Shown: positions 1 to 5,479, counted from the stretch's first letter. The stretch: DNA of 5,662 nt from Bog-793 sp050014835 (GCA_050014835.1 JBEKCO010000074.1:1-5662); one strand, 5' to 3'. Program-made: numbers and translations. Notes: a model not told the origin generated them from the letters alone.

Positions 1-441
1 CTCGTCGGCAACGTGACGAGGGATCCCGAACTGCGATTCACCCCGGCCGGACAGGCGACCGCGAGCTTCGGGCTCGCGGTCAACCGGCGCTGGCAGAACC
101 GCCAGACGAGCGAGTGGGAGGAAGCGACGTCGTTCTTCGACGTCGTCTGCTGGCGTGAGATGGCCGAGAACGTCAGCGAGTCGCTCGTGAAGGGCGCGCG
201 CGTCATCGTCACGGGTCGGCTCGAGCAGCGCTCCTGGGAGACCCCGGACGGCGACAAGCGAACGAAGATCGAGGTCATCGCCGATGAGCTCGGCCCGAGC
301 CTGCGCTGGGCGACGGCGCAGGTCGTGAAGAACGAACGGCGCGGTCCAGGCTCCGACGCCAGACCCGCGAGTCGGGGCCCGAGGGCGGGTCGCCCCGCGG
401 CGAACGAACCAGCCCCGGCTGAGGACGAGGAGCCCTTCTGA
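1..441 (+). CDS. ssb: Single-stranded DNA-binding protein SSB (5' end missing)
   Basis: SSB coats single-stranded DNA during replication, repair and recombination and recruits partner proteins through its C-terminal tip. The frame is open from base 1 and reads LVGNVTRDPELRFTPAGQ, the usual beginning of bacterial SSB, so only about five to eight N-terminal residues are outside the window. The GTG at position 13 is an internal valine codon, not the start. The OB-fold covers roughly the first 110 visible residues, with conserved blocks such as FFDVVCWREMAENV and VIVTGRLEQRSWE. A short Arg/Gly/Pro/Ala-rich linker follows, and then the acidic tip EDEEPF, a good match to the family D-D-x-P-F tip that binds partners. 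The linker is on the short side for an actinobacterial SSB. The stop TGA overlaps the rpsR ATG by one base (TGATG). Upstream, outside the window, rpsF would be expected from family synteny. Identification is secure. Confidence 0.96.
   Translation, partial: LVGNVTRDPELRFTPAGQATASFGLAVNRRWQNRQTSEWEEATSFFDVVCWREMAENVSESLVKGARVIVTGRLEQRSWETPDGDKRTKIEVIADELGPSLRWATAQVVKNERRGPGSDARPASRGPRAGRPAANEPAPAEDEEPF
427..432 (+). promoter_or_regulatory. Ribosome binding site of rpsR inside the ssb acidic tip
   Basis: GAGGAG ends eight bases before the rpsR ATG at 441, a near-ideal Shine-Dalgarno position. The same bases are codons for the acidic C-terminal tip of SSB (the D-E-E part of EDEEPF), so this purine run serves both the protein tip and the next gene's ribosome binding site. 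Together with the TGATG stop/start overlap it supports translational coupling and the chosen rpsR start. Confidence 0.8.
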
Positions 442-905
442 TGGCGAGGAACAACGACCGGGAACGCTCGACGCGCCGCGTGCCGAAGGACAACGGCCGG
501 CGGACGAAGAAGAAGGTGTGCATCTTCTGCAAGGACCGGATCGAGTACGTCGACTACAAGGACGTCAACCTGCTTCGCAAGTTCATGTCCGACCGCGGCA
601 AGATCCGCGCCCGGCGGGTGTCCGGCAACTGCGCCCAGCACCAGCGCGACGTGGCGACCGCGATCAAGATGACGCGGGAGCTCGCCCTGCTGCCCTACAC
701 GCAGCGCACGACGAGCGAACGCCCCGGTGGGCGCGGTGGCGGACGCGGCGGGGCGCGGGGTCCCGGGTTCTCACGACCCCAGGAACGACCCGCGGTCGCC
801 GTCGCTGACAAGAACGAGGAAGTGGAGCCCGAAGAGATCCCCGAAGTCGTGGTCGACGAGGTCGAGATGGACGCCGAGCCTGAAGGATCGGAGAGCACGG
901 AGTGA
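441..905 (+). CDS. rpsR: 30S ribosomal protein bS18, zinc-ligand type, with a long RGG/acidic tail
   Basis: bS18 is a small-subunit protein of the platform that packs against bS6. The core is residues 1-90, with conserved blocks KKKVCIFCKD, DYKDVNLLRKFMSDRGKI and RRVSGNCAQHQRDVATAIK. Cys27, Cys30, Cys64 and His67 form the CxxC...CxxH set of the 'C+' zinc-binding paralogue; in mycobacteria a cysteine-free paralogue replaces it under zinc starvation. Oddly, the protein is 154 residues instead of the usual 75-90. After LALLPYTQR the tail has an Arg/Gly stretch (about residues 89-116, including GRGGGRGGARG), and then an acidic stretch (residues 123-154) with 15 Asp/Glu and one Lys. The frame is uninterrupted, and the stop sits inside the GTGA overlap with rplI, so a frameshift artefact is unlikely. 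The ATG start is fixed by GAGGAG at eight bases. The role of the tail is unknown. Confidence 0.96.
   Translation: MARNNDRERSTRRVPKDNGRRTKKKVCIFCKDRIEYVDYKDVNLLRKFMSDRGKIRARRVSGNCAQHQRDVATAIKMTRELALLPYTQRTTSERPGGRGGGRGGARGPGFSRPQERPAVAVADKNEEVEPEEIPEVVVDEVEMDAEPEGSESTE
890..893 (+). promoter_or_regulatory. Ribosome binding site of rplI
   Basis: GGAG lies eight bases before the GTG start at 902 and within the last codons of rpsR. It supports the GTG as the true rplI start and, with the GTGA overlap, translational coupling of rplI to rpsR. Confidence 0.65.
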
Positions 906-1345
906 AGATCGTCCTGCGGACCGACATCGAAGGCGTCGGCAAGCGCGGCGACCTCGTCGAGGTGAGCGACGGCCATGCCCGGAACTACCTGTTGCCCTCG
1001 GGTCGGGCGATCGTCGCGACGCGCAACATCTCCGCGCAGGCGACGGCGATGCGCCGGGCTCGTGACGTCGCGGACCAGCACGCCCGTGAAGCCGCCGAGG
1101 CGATCGCCAAGCAGCTCGTGCCTGTCGTCATCACCGTCACGGCCCACGCCGGCAAGGCCGGTCGGCTGTTCGGTTCGGTGACGCCAGCCGAGATCGTCGC
1201 TGCCGTCGCGGCGCAGACCTCGGTCGAGCTCGACCGGCACAAGCTCGTCATCCACGAGCCGATTAAGTCAGTGGGGACGCACGAGGTCGGGGTCCACCTC
1301 CACCCCGAGGTCGAGTTCGTTCTCACCGTCGAGGTGGTCGGCTAG
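902..1345 (+). CDS. rplI: 50S ribosomal protein bL9
   Basis: bL9 binds 23S rRNA near the L1 stalk through its N-terminal domain and extends away from the ribosome on a long helix. The 147 residues match the family's usual length of about 150. The N-terminal signature is clear: MKIVLRTDIEGVGKRGD, then VEVSDGHARNYLLPSGRAI (residues 19-37). A charged, alanine-rich connecting helix spans roughly residues 42-75. The C-terminal domain starts near residue 78 and contains GKAGRLFGSVTPAEI and HEVGVHLHPEVE. The GTG start overlaps the rpsR stop by four bases (GTGA), places the family's conserved N-terminal MK at the right position, and has GGAG eight bases upstream. It is the third gene of the coupled ssb-rpsR-rplI unit. 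The following 234-base gap suggests the unit may end here or that dnaB has its own promoter. Confidence 0.97.
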   Translation: MKIVLRTDIEGVGKRGDLVEVSDGHARNYLLPSGRAIVATRNISAQATAMRRARDVADQHAREAAEAIAKQLVPVVITVTAHAGKAGRLFGSVTPAEIVAAVAAQTSVELDRHKLVIHEPIKSVGTHEVGVHLHPEVEFVLTVEVVG

Positions 1346-1351
1346 CAAGTT

Positions 1352-1364
1352 CCCGCCACGCGGG
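1352..1364 (+). other. Small hairpin after rplI
   Basis: CCCGC (1352-1356) and GCGGG (1360-1364) form a perfect five-base-pair stem with a three-base loop, six bases after the rplI stop. No T-run follows, so it is not a canonical Rho-independent terminator. It could slow polymerase, protect the 3' end of the rplI message, or be chance in GC-rich DNA. Confidence 0.3.
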
Positions 1365-1369
1365 GCGCG

Positions 1370-1375
1370 TAGGAT
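1370..1375 (+). promoter_or_regulatory. Possible -10 element in the rplI-dnaB gap
   Basis: TAGGAT fits the actinobacterial TANNNT -10 pattern and would start transcription near 1382, about 200 bases before dnaB. No convincing -35 hexamer sits 16-18 bases upstream. It is offered only as the best promoter-like hexamer in the gap. Confidence 0.22.
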
Positions 1376-1471
1376 CCCGTGCCGCGAGAAATGAGGCAGC
1401 CTTCCCGTACGGTTCCGCGATGTGGACGGGCCGACGGGAGCGCGCACGCAGCCTGAGCCGTCCGCGGAACA

Positions 1472-1520
1472 CACAGAATCGTCGCGGTACTCCACCGGAA
1501 ACGCACAGGATTGTCGGGTT
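1472..1520 (+). repeat. Degenerate direct repeat upstream of dnaB
   Basis: CACAGAATCGTCGCGGT (1472-1488) and CACAGGATTGTCGGGTT (1504-1520) agree at 13 of 17 positions, and the unit starts are 32 bases apart, about three helical turns. They lie 60-110 bases before the chosen dnaB start, in the less GC-rich part of the gap, as would suit a regulatory site. The second copy runs straight into TTATCCCCG (1520-1528), which matches the DnaA-box consensus at 7 of 9 positions. What binds here, if anything, cannot be told from the sequence. Confidence 0.35.
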
Positions 1521-1579
1521 TATCCCCGGGATTTTCGTCTTTCGATTCGCAACCGCGCGGGTGCAGTGTGAGCCCGACC

Positions 1580-2953
1580 ATGTTGCAGCCGCTCGAAGAA
1601 GCCCGACGACGCCCGCGTCAAGCCGCGGCCCCGGCGATCGCCGGGCGCATCCCGCCGCACAACCTCGAGGCCGAGGAATCGCTCCTTGGAGCGATGTTGC
1701 TCTCGCGCGACGCGATCGCCCTGGCGATCGAGAGCTGCTCGCCGGCGGACTTCTACAAACCGTCGCACGCGCAGATTTACGCCGCGATCACCGCCCTCTA
1801 CGGGCAGGGTGAACCTGCTGATGCCGTGACCGTCGCTGAGGAGCTCCGGCGCGCCGGCGTGCTCGAGGAGATCGGCGGCGCGGCGATGCTCGGCTCGCTG
1901 CAGTCGAACACCCCGGCGATCTCGTCGGCCGGGCGGTACGCGCGGATCGTCGAGGAGAATTCGCTGCTACGTAGGTTGATCGGCGTCGCCCAGGAGATCG
2001 CCGAGATCGGCTACGGGCTGCCCGACGACGTGCCGACGGCGATCGACCAGGCCGAGGCGATGGTCTTCGACGTCGCCCAACGCCGGTCCGCCGACAGCAT
2101 CGTCTCGCTGCACGACCTGCTCGGCCGGAGCCTCGACCGGCTCGAGGAGCTCTACGACCGGGGTGAGACGATCACCGGGGTGCCGACGGGCTACACGGAC
2201 CTCGACGAACACCTCTCGGGGCTCCAGCCCTCGAACCTCGTCGTCGTCGGCGGGCGGCCCTCGATGGGCAAGACCGCCTTCGCGCTCGGCCTGGCGGCGA
2301 ACGCCGCGATGCTGGGGACCCCCGTCCTTTTCTTCTCGCTCGAGATGAGCCACCTCGAGGTCGCCCAGCGCGTGCTGTGCGCCGAGGCGCGCGTCGACGC
2401 CACCCGGATGCGCAACGGCCGCCTGCTCGAAGCCGACTGGCCGAAGATCTCGAGCGCGATTGGCCGCATCGGGGGCGCGCCCCTCCACATCGACGACAAC
2501 CCGAACGTGACCGTGATGGACATCCGCGCGAAGGCTCGCCGGATGCGGGCCCGAGACGGGCTCGGGCTCGTCGTCGTCGACTACCTGCAGCTGATGAGCG
2601 GCCGCATGAATGCCGAGAACCGCCAGGTCGAGATCTCCGAGATCAGCCGGGGGCTGAAGATCCTCGCCCGCGAGCTCGCGATCCCCGTCGTCGCGCTGAG
2701 CCAGCTGTCACGCGGGCTCGAAAGCCGGGCCGACAAGCGCCCGATGCTCGCCGACCTGCGCGAGTCCGGGGCGATCGAACAGGACGCCGACGTCGTGATG
2801 TTCATCTACCGGGACGAGATCTACAACCCGGATTCGCCGGACCGCGGCGCGGCCGAGATCCACATCGCCAAGCACCGCAACGGCCCGACCGGAGCCGTGC
2901 AGCTCGCCTTCGTGACGAACTACGCCCGCTTCGCGAACATGGCCCGCGTCTAG
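1580..2953 (+). CDS. dnaB: Replicative DNA helicase DnaB
   Basis: DnaB is the hexameric 5'-3' helicase that unwinds the chromosome fork and contacts primase. From the ATG at 1580 it is 457 residues, normal for the family. The N-terminal domain begins with RIPPHNLEAEESLLGAMLLS and extends to about residue 125. A linker helix leads to the RecA-like motor from about residue 178. Visible motor motifs are Walker A GGRPSMGKT (residues 224-232, Lys231), SLEMS with catalytic Glu255, Walker B VVVDYLQLM (Asp334), ALSQLSRGLE (Gln375), DLRESGAIEQDADVV, and the C-terminal KHRNGPTG with the arginine finger near residue 433. The Walker regions carry none of the inteins found in some mycobacterial dnaB genes. 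The start is uncertain: the ATG has only a weak GAG seven bases upstream. An in-frame GTG at 1568 adds four residues and a TTG at 1511 adds 23. The family match starts after all of them. Confidence 0.96.
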   Translation: MLQPLEEARRRPRQAAAPAIAGRIPPHNLEAEESLLGAMLLSRDAIALAIESCSPADFYKPSHAQIYAAITALYGQGEPADAVTVAEELRRAGVLEEIGGAAMLGSLQSNTPAISSAGRYARIVEENSLLRRLIGVAQEIAEIGYGLPDDVPTAIDQAEAMVFDVAQRRSADSIVSLHDLLGRSLDRLEELYDRGETITGVPTGYTDLDEHLSGLQPSNLVVVGGRPSMGKTAFALGLAANAAMLGTPVLFFSLEMSHLEVAQRVLCAEARVDATRMRNGRLLEADWPKISSAIGRIGGAPLHIDDNPNVTVMDIRAKARRMRARDGLGLVVVDYLQLMSGRMNAENRQVEISEISRGLKILARELAIPVVALSQLSRGLESRADKRPMLADLRESGAIEQDADVVMFIYRDEIYNPDSPDRGAAEIHIAKHRNGPTGAVQLAFVTNYARFANMARV

Positions 2954-2964
2954 GCGGACTGCTC

Positions 2965-3004
2965 CTACAGCCGCCGTACAGGTCGTTCACAGGAATTTGT
3001 CAGC
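2965..3004 (+). promoter_or_regulatory. Four-unit tandem array resembling a PhoP box, upstream of the response regulator
   Basis: Four 7-base units recur at an exact 11-base period: CTACAGC (2965-2971), GTACAGG (2976-2982), TCACAGG (2987-2993) and TGTCAGC (2998-3004), separated by 4-base spacers of unrelated sequence. The CAG core is present in every unit and ACAG in the first three. The mycobacterial PhoP box is a direct repeat of TCACAGC with a 4-base spacer, so both the period and the core match the DNA preference expected of the adjacent PhoP-like regulator. One turn per unit suits head-to-tail binding by OmpR/PhoB-family regulators. The array begins 12 bases after the dnaB stop and lies outside any recognised coding frame. 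Autoregulation of the phoPR-like pair is inferred. Confidence 0.7.
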
Positions 3005-3013
3005 CCGGTGATG

Positions 3014-3019
3014 CATGAT
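3014..3019 (+). promoter_or_regulatory. Candidate -10 element of the response regulator promoter
   Basis: CATGAT begins ten bases after the last unit of the tandem array, the kind of spacing seen when an OmpR/PhoB-type regulator takes the place of a -35 element. Counting seven bases from its final T gives a start point at 3026, exactly the G of an in-frame GTG. The hexamer is a weak match (C at the first position), as often seen at activator-dependent promoters. Confidence 0.35.
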
Positions 3020-3025
3020 TCCCTG

Positions 3026-3724
3026 GTGACCGCAGCGTCAGGGCGGGTCCTCGTCGTCGACGACGAGGCGAACATCACCGATCTCGTCGCGACCGCGCTC
3101 CGCTACGAGGGGTTCGAGGTGGCGACCGCCCCGACGGGGCGCGCCGCGCTCAGCGAGCTGGAGTCGAACCGGCCGGACCTGCTCATCCTGGACGTCATGC
3201 TCCCCGACCTTGACGGCTTCGAGGTGGCGCGCCGGATCCGCCAGGACGGGCGCCGGGTGCCGATCCTTTTCCTCACGGCGAAGGACGCGACCGAGGACAA
3301 GGTCCGCGGGCTGACGCTCGGCGGCGACGACTACGTCACGAAGCCGTTCAGTCTCGAGGAGCTGATCGCCCGGGTGCGGGCCGTGTTGCGGCGGGTCGCC
3401 GACGGAGTCGGCGCGTCGTCGCGGCTCGTGTTCGCCGATCTCGAGCTCGACGAGGAGACGCACGAGGTCTTCCGCGGGACGACACCGATCGAACTCACAC
3501 CGACGGAGTTCAAGCTGCTCCGCTACTTCCTTTTGAACCCGCGCCGGGTGCTGTCCAAGGCGCAGATCCTCGATTACGTCTGGGAGTACGACTTCGGCGG
3601 CGACGCCAACGTCGTCGAGACCTACGTGAGCTACCTGCGCAAGAAGATCGACACGCTCGGGCCGCCGCTCATCCACACGCTCCGGGGTGTCGGATACAGC
3701 CTGCGGGTCCCCGCTGCGAACTGA
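3026..3724 (+). CDS. phoP: OmpR/PhoB-family response regulator, PhoP-like
   Basis: This is a transcription factor switched on by phosphorylation from the neighbouring histidine kinase. With the GTG at 3026 as start it has 232 residues. The receiver domain (about residues 6-121) shows the acidic pair Asp12-Asp13 in VLVVDDEAN, phosphoacceptor Asp56 in LILDVMLPDLDG, Thr84, Tyr103 and Lys106 in DDYVTKPFS. The winged-helix DNA-binding domain (about 130-230) has ELTPTEFKLLRYF and the recognition-helix region DANVVETYVSYLRKKID, then the wing HTLRGVGYSLR. Stretches such as LTLGGDDYVTKPFSLEE and FADLELDEETHEV closely resemble M. tuberculosis PhoP as remembered, and the upstream array matches its binding site. 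Earlier in-frame starts at 3008 (GTG) and 3011 (ATG) add six or five residues but abut the operator array and lack a well-placed Shine-Dalgarno (AGGA at 2991 is 13 or more bases away). Regulator class is certain; PhoP orthology is likely. Confidence 0.9.
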   Translation: MTAASGRVLVVDDEANITDLVATALRYEGFEVATAPTGRAALSELESNRPDLLILDVMLPDLDGFEVARRIRQDGRRVPILFLTAKDATEDKVRGLTLGGDDYVTKPFSLEELIARVRAVLRRVADGVGASSRLVFADLELDEETHEVFRGTTPIELTPTEFKLLRYFLLNPRRVLSKAQILDYVWEYDFGGDANVVETYVSYLRKKIDTLGPPLIHTLRGVGYSLRVPAAN

Positions 3725-3731
3725 GCGTGCC

Positions 3732-5276
3732 GTGACGCGGTGGCGTGAACGGGCCAGGGCCGTCGCCGCGGCCATCGCCAGGCGGTGGCGGCGGCTGTCG
3801 TTGCGGGCGCGTCTGTCGCTCGGCCTCGTCGCCATCGTCGGCGTCGGGCTCGTCATCGCCGACGCCGTCATCTACGACGAGGTCCGGTCGTATCTCGTGG
3901 GCCAGGTCGACTCCGAGCTCAACACGGCCCTGCAGCCCGTCGAGAGCCAGCTGACCTCCGGGACCGGCGGGTTCAACGGGAACTTCGGGTTCGGCCGGGA
4001 CACGCCGTCCGGAACCTGCGGCGCCCTCATCGACTCGGCGGGGATCCTCACCGAGACGCCGGCGTCGAGCCTCGTCGGGCCGGCGCCGGACTTCCCGGCG
4101 AGCCTGCGCACGCCGTGGCATTCCTCGGCGGCGAGCTACTTCTCGGTCGGTGCCGAGGGCAATCCCTCGTTCCAGTACCAGGTGCTCGCCCAGCCGGTCA
4201 TCATCCGCAACGTCAGCTCCTTCGGCAGCGAGAACCGCGGCTACGCCGTCGTCGCCATCCCGCTCACCGCGCTCGACAGCACGCTCGGCCAGCTCGTGAC
4301 CATCGACCTCGCCGTCTCGGCGGCCGTGCTCGTCGTTCTCGCCGTGCTGGGGTTCGTCCTCGTGCGCGTCGGCATGCGGCCGCTCGTCGAGATCGAGCGG
4401 ACGGCCGGCGCGATCGCGGCCGGCGACCTCTCCCGTCGCGTCGTGGAGGCCGACGAGCACACCGAGGTCGGACGGCTCGGCGCGTCCCTCAACGAGATGC
4501 TCTCCCAGATCGAGCGGGCCTTCGCGAAACAGCAGGCCTCCGAGGCACGGTTGCGCCAGTTCCTCGCCGACGCCTCCCACGAGTTGCGCACGCCGCTCAC
4601 GTCGATCCGCGGCTACTCGGAGCTCTTCCGGCGCGGGGCCGCGGAGAGGCCGAAGGACCTCGCCTCGGCGATGCGGAGGATCGAGGACGAGGCGGAGCGA
4701 ATGGGCGTGCTCGTCGACGACCTGCTCCTCCTCGCCCGGCTCGACCAGGGCCGCCCGCTGGAACGCAACCCCGTTGACCTCGCCGGGGTCACGCGCGAAG
4801 TGGTCGCGGACGCCACGGTCCTCGAGACGGGGCGACCGATCACGGTTGAGACGTCGTCGCCGGTCATCGTGCTGGGCGACGAGCCGCGGCTGCGCCAGGT
4901 GGTCGCCAACCTCGTCCGCAACGCTTTCGACCACACGCCGGCCGGTACCCCGGTCGAGGTGCGCGTCAGGGTCGACAACGCCCGGGCGGTGCTCGCCGTG
5001 ACCGACCACGGACCTGGGATCGCCCCGGAGCACCTGCCGAGGATCTTCGAGCGCTTCTACCGCGCGGACGCCAGCCGGGCGCGCGAAAGCGGCGGGATGG
5101 GTCTCGGGCTCGCGATCGTCGCCTCGATCGCCGAGGCGCACGGCGGCTCGGCGCGCGTCGAGAGCGAAATGGGCTCCGGCGCGACGTTCATCGTCGAGAT
5201 CCCGCTCGAGGAACCAGCGCCCGCTTCGGCGGAGGACAGCAGTTCGCCGACCGAACCCGGGAGACCGTCCGTCTGA
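3732..5276 (+). CDS. phoR: Sensor histidine kinase, PhoR-like, membrane-bound
   Basis: This is the membrane sensor that autophosphorylates on histidine and passes phosphate to the adjacent regulator. From the GTG at 3732, seven bases after the regulator's stop, it has 514 residues. Order: short basic cytoplasmic N-terminus; transmembrane helix about 28-48; extracytoplasmic sensor region about 50-188, Gly/Ser/Pro-rich with one cysteine (Cys96); transmembrane helix about 189-213; HAMP linker about 214-265; H-box ADASHELRTPLTSIRGY (His283); N-box VVANLVRNAFDHTP (Asn397); G1 TDHGPGI (Asp425); F-box IFERFYRAD; G2 ESGGMGLGLAIV. All catalytic motifs are intact. LVDDLLLLARLD and FERFYRADASRARESGG resemble mycobacterial PhoR. 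The C-terminal 22 residues are Ser/Pro/Glu-rich and probably disordered. The sensor region matches no domain I can name, so the stimulus is unknown. An in-frame GTG at 3687 would overlap the regulator by 38 bases and is less likely. The pair is almost certainly co-transcribed. Confidence 0.93.
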   Translation: MTRWRERARAVAAAIARRWRRLSLRARLSLGLVAIVGVGLVIADAVIYDEVRSYLVGQVDSELNTALQPVESQLTSGTGGFNGNFGFGRDTPSGTCGALIDSAGILTETPASSLVGPAPDFPASLRTPWHSSAASYFSVGAEGNPSFQYQVLAQPVIIRNVSSFGSENRGYAVVAIPLTALDSTLGQLVTIDLAVSAAVLVVLAVLGFVLVRVGMRPLVEIERTAGAIAAGDLSRRVVEADEHTEVGRLGASLNEMLSQIERAFAKQQASEARLRQFLADASHELRTPLTSIRGYSELFRRGAAERPKDLASAMRRIEDEAERMGVLVDDLLLLARLDQGRPLERNPVDLAGVTREVVADATVLETGRPITVETSSPVIVLGDEPRLRQVVANLVRNAFDHTPAGTPVEVRVRVDNARAVLAVTDHGPGIAPEHLPRIFERFYRADASRARESGGMGLGLAIVASIAEAHGGSARVESEMGSGATFIVEIPLEEPAPASAEDSSSPTEPGRPSV

Positions 5277-5298
5277 TCGGACCGCATCGGCGCGGCCG

Positions 5299-5332
5299 CG
5301 CGTCCCGAGCCGCCGTCGGCCCGACGGACGCG
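5299..5332 (+). terminator. Terminator-like hairpin after phoR
   Basis: CGCGTCC (5299-5305) pairs perfectly with GGACGCG (5326-5332), 22 bases after the kinase stop. Inside lies a competing inverted repeat, CCGTCGG (5313-5319) and CCGACGG (5321-5327), sharing two bases with the outer arm. There is no T-run, so this could be a GC-rich actinobacterial terminator without U-tract or a structured 3' end. A weaker hairpin, GTCCG/CGGAC (5267-5271 and 5278-5282), spans the stop codon itself. Confidence 0.4.
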
Positions 5333-5356
5333 AAGTGACGGGAGCGAGTCGCCGTG

Positions 5357-5380
5357 CCGGTCGACCGGACCGCCGGTCGA
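5357..5380. repeat. Perfect 12-base palindrome with a repeated half
   Basis: CCGGTCGACCGG (5357-5368) is a perfect palindrome. Its first eight bases, CCGGTCGA, recur at 5373-5380, one and a half helical turns away. It lies in the non-coding gap between the kinase and the next gene. It could be a dimer-protein operator or chance in GC-rich DNA; it is about 230 bases from the next start codon, far for a proximal operator. Confidence 0.3.
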
Positions 5381-5388
5381 GCCGAAGC

Positions 5389-5437
5389 CGGGGTCGGTGA
5401 TTCGTGGCACTGCCGCGTTGTCAATTCCGCGACCCCG
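5389..5437 (+). other. Possible structured RNA element in the phoR-downstream gap
   Basis: CGGGGTCG (5389-5396) and CGACCCCG (5430-5437) form a perfect eight-base inverted repeat enclosing 33 bases. The enclosed stretch holds its own stem, CGTGGC (5403-5408) with GCCGCG (5412-5417) around the loop ACT, using one G-U pair. A nested hairpin of this kind could be an RNA regulatory element or a 3' end structure. It matches no riboswitch class I can name. The gap 5277-5595 (319 bases) contains this, the neighbouring hairpins, the palindrome and the promoter-like sites listed separately, and no convincing gene. Confidence 0.3.
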
Positions 5438-5479
5438 CTCTGTGCTGCCTTTGCGGTCTCATCAGGTTCGTTGAATCTC

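Noticed and set aside
1471..1511. ACACAGA and GCACAGG upstream of dnaB as further PhoP-box units
   Set aside because: They share CACAG with the array before phoP, but their 32-base separation does not fit the 11-base register, and no units sit at the intermediate positions.
1420..1812. A 130-codon plus-strand open frame across the dnaB start
   Set aside because: It runs out of frame through conserved dnaB N-terminal codons, has no family resemblance, and is Arg/Pro-rich like other shadow frames.
2240..2610. Possible intein in dnaB at Walker A or the DYLQLM motif, known insertion points in some actinobacteria
   Set aside because: Both motifs are continuous and the protein has ordinary length, so no intein is present.
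3687..3731. GTG 3687 as the start of the histidine kinase
   Set aside because: It would overlap the end of the regulator by 38 bases and add 15 residues without family similarity. GTG 3732, seven bases after the regulator's stop, is the simpler choice.
3038..3871. A 277-codon minus-strand open frame opposite the response regulator
   Set aside because: Same shadow effect in GC-rich DNA; the plus strand encodes an unmistakable receiver and winged-helix protein.
3669..5141. A 490-codon open frame on the minus strand opposite the histidine kinase
   Set aside because: It is antisense to a kinase with all motifs intact. Its translation is dominated by Arg, Asp, Glu, Gly and Val with no recognisable domain, as expected from the complement of high-GC codons.
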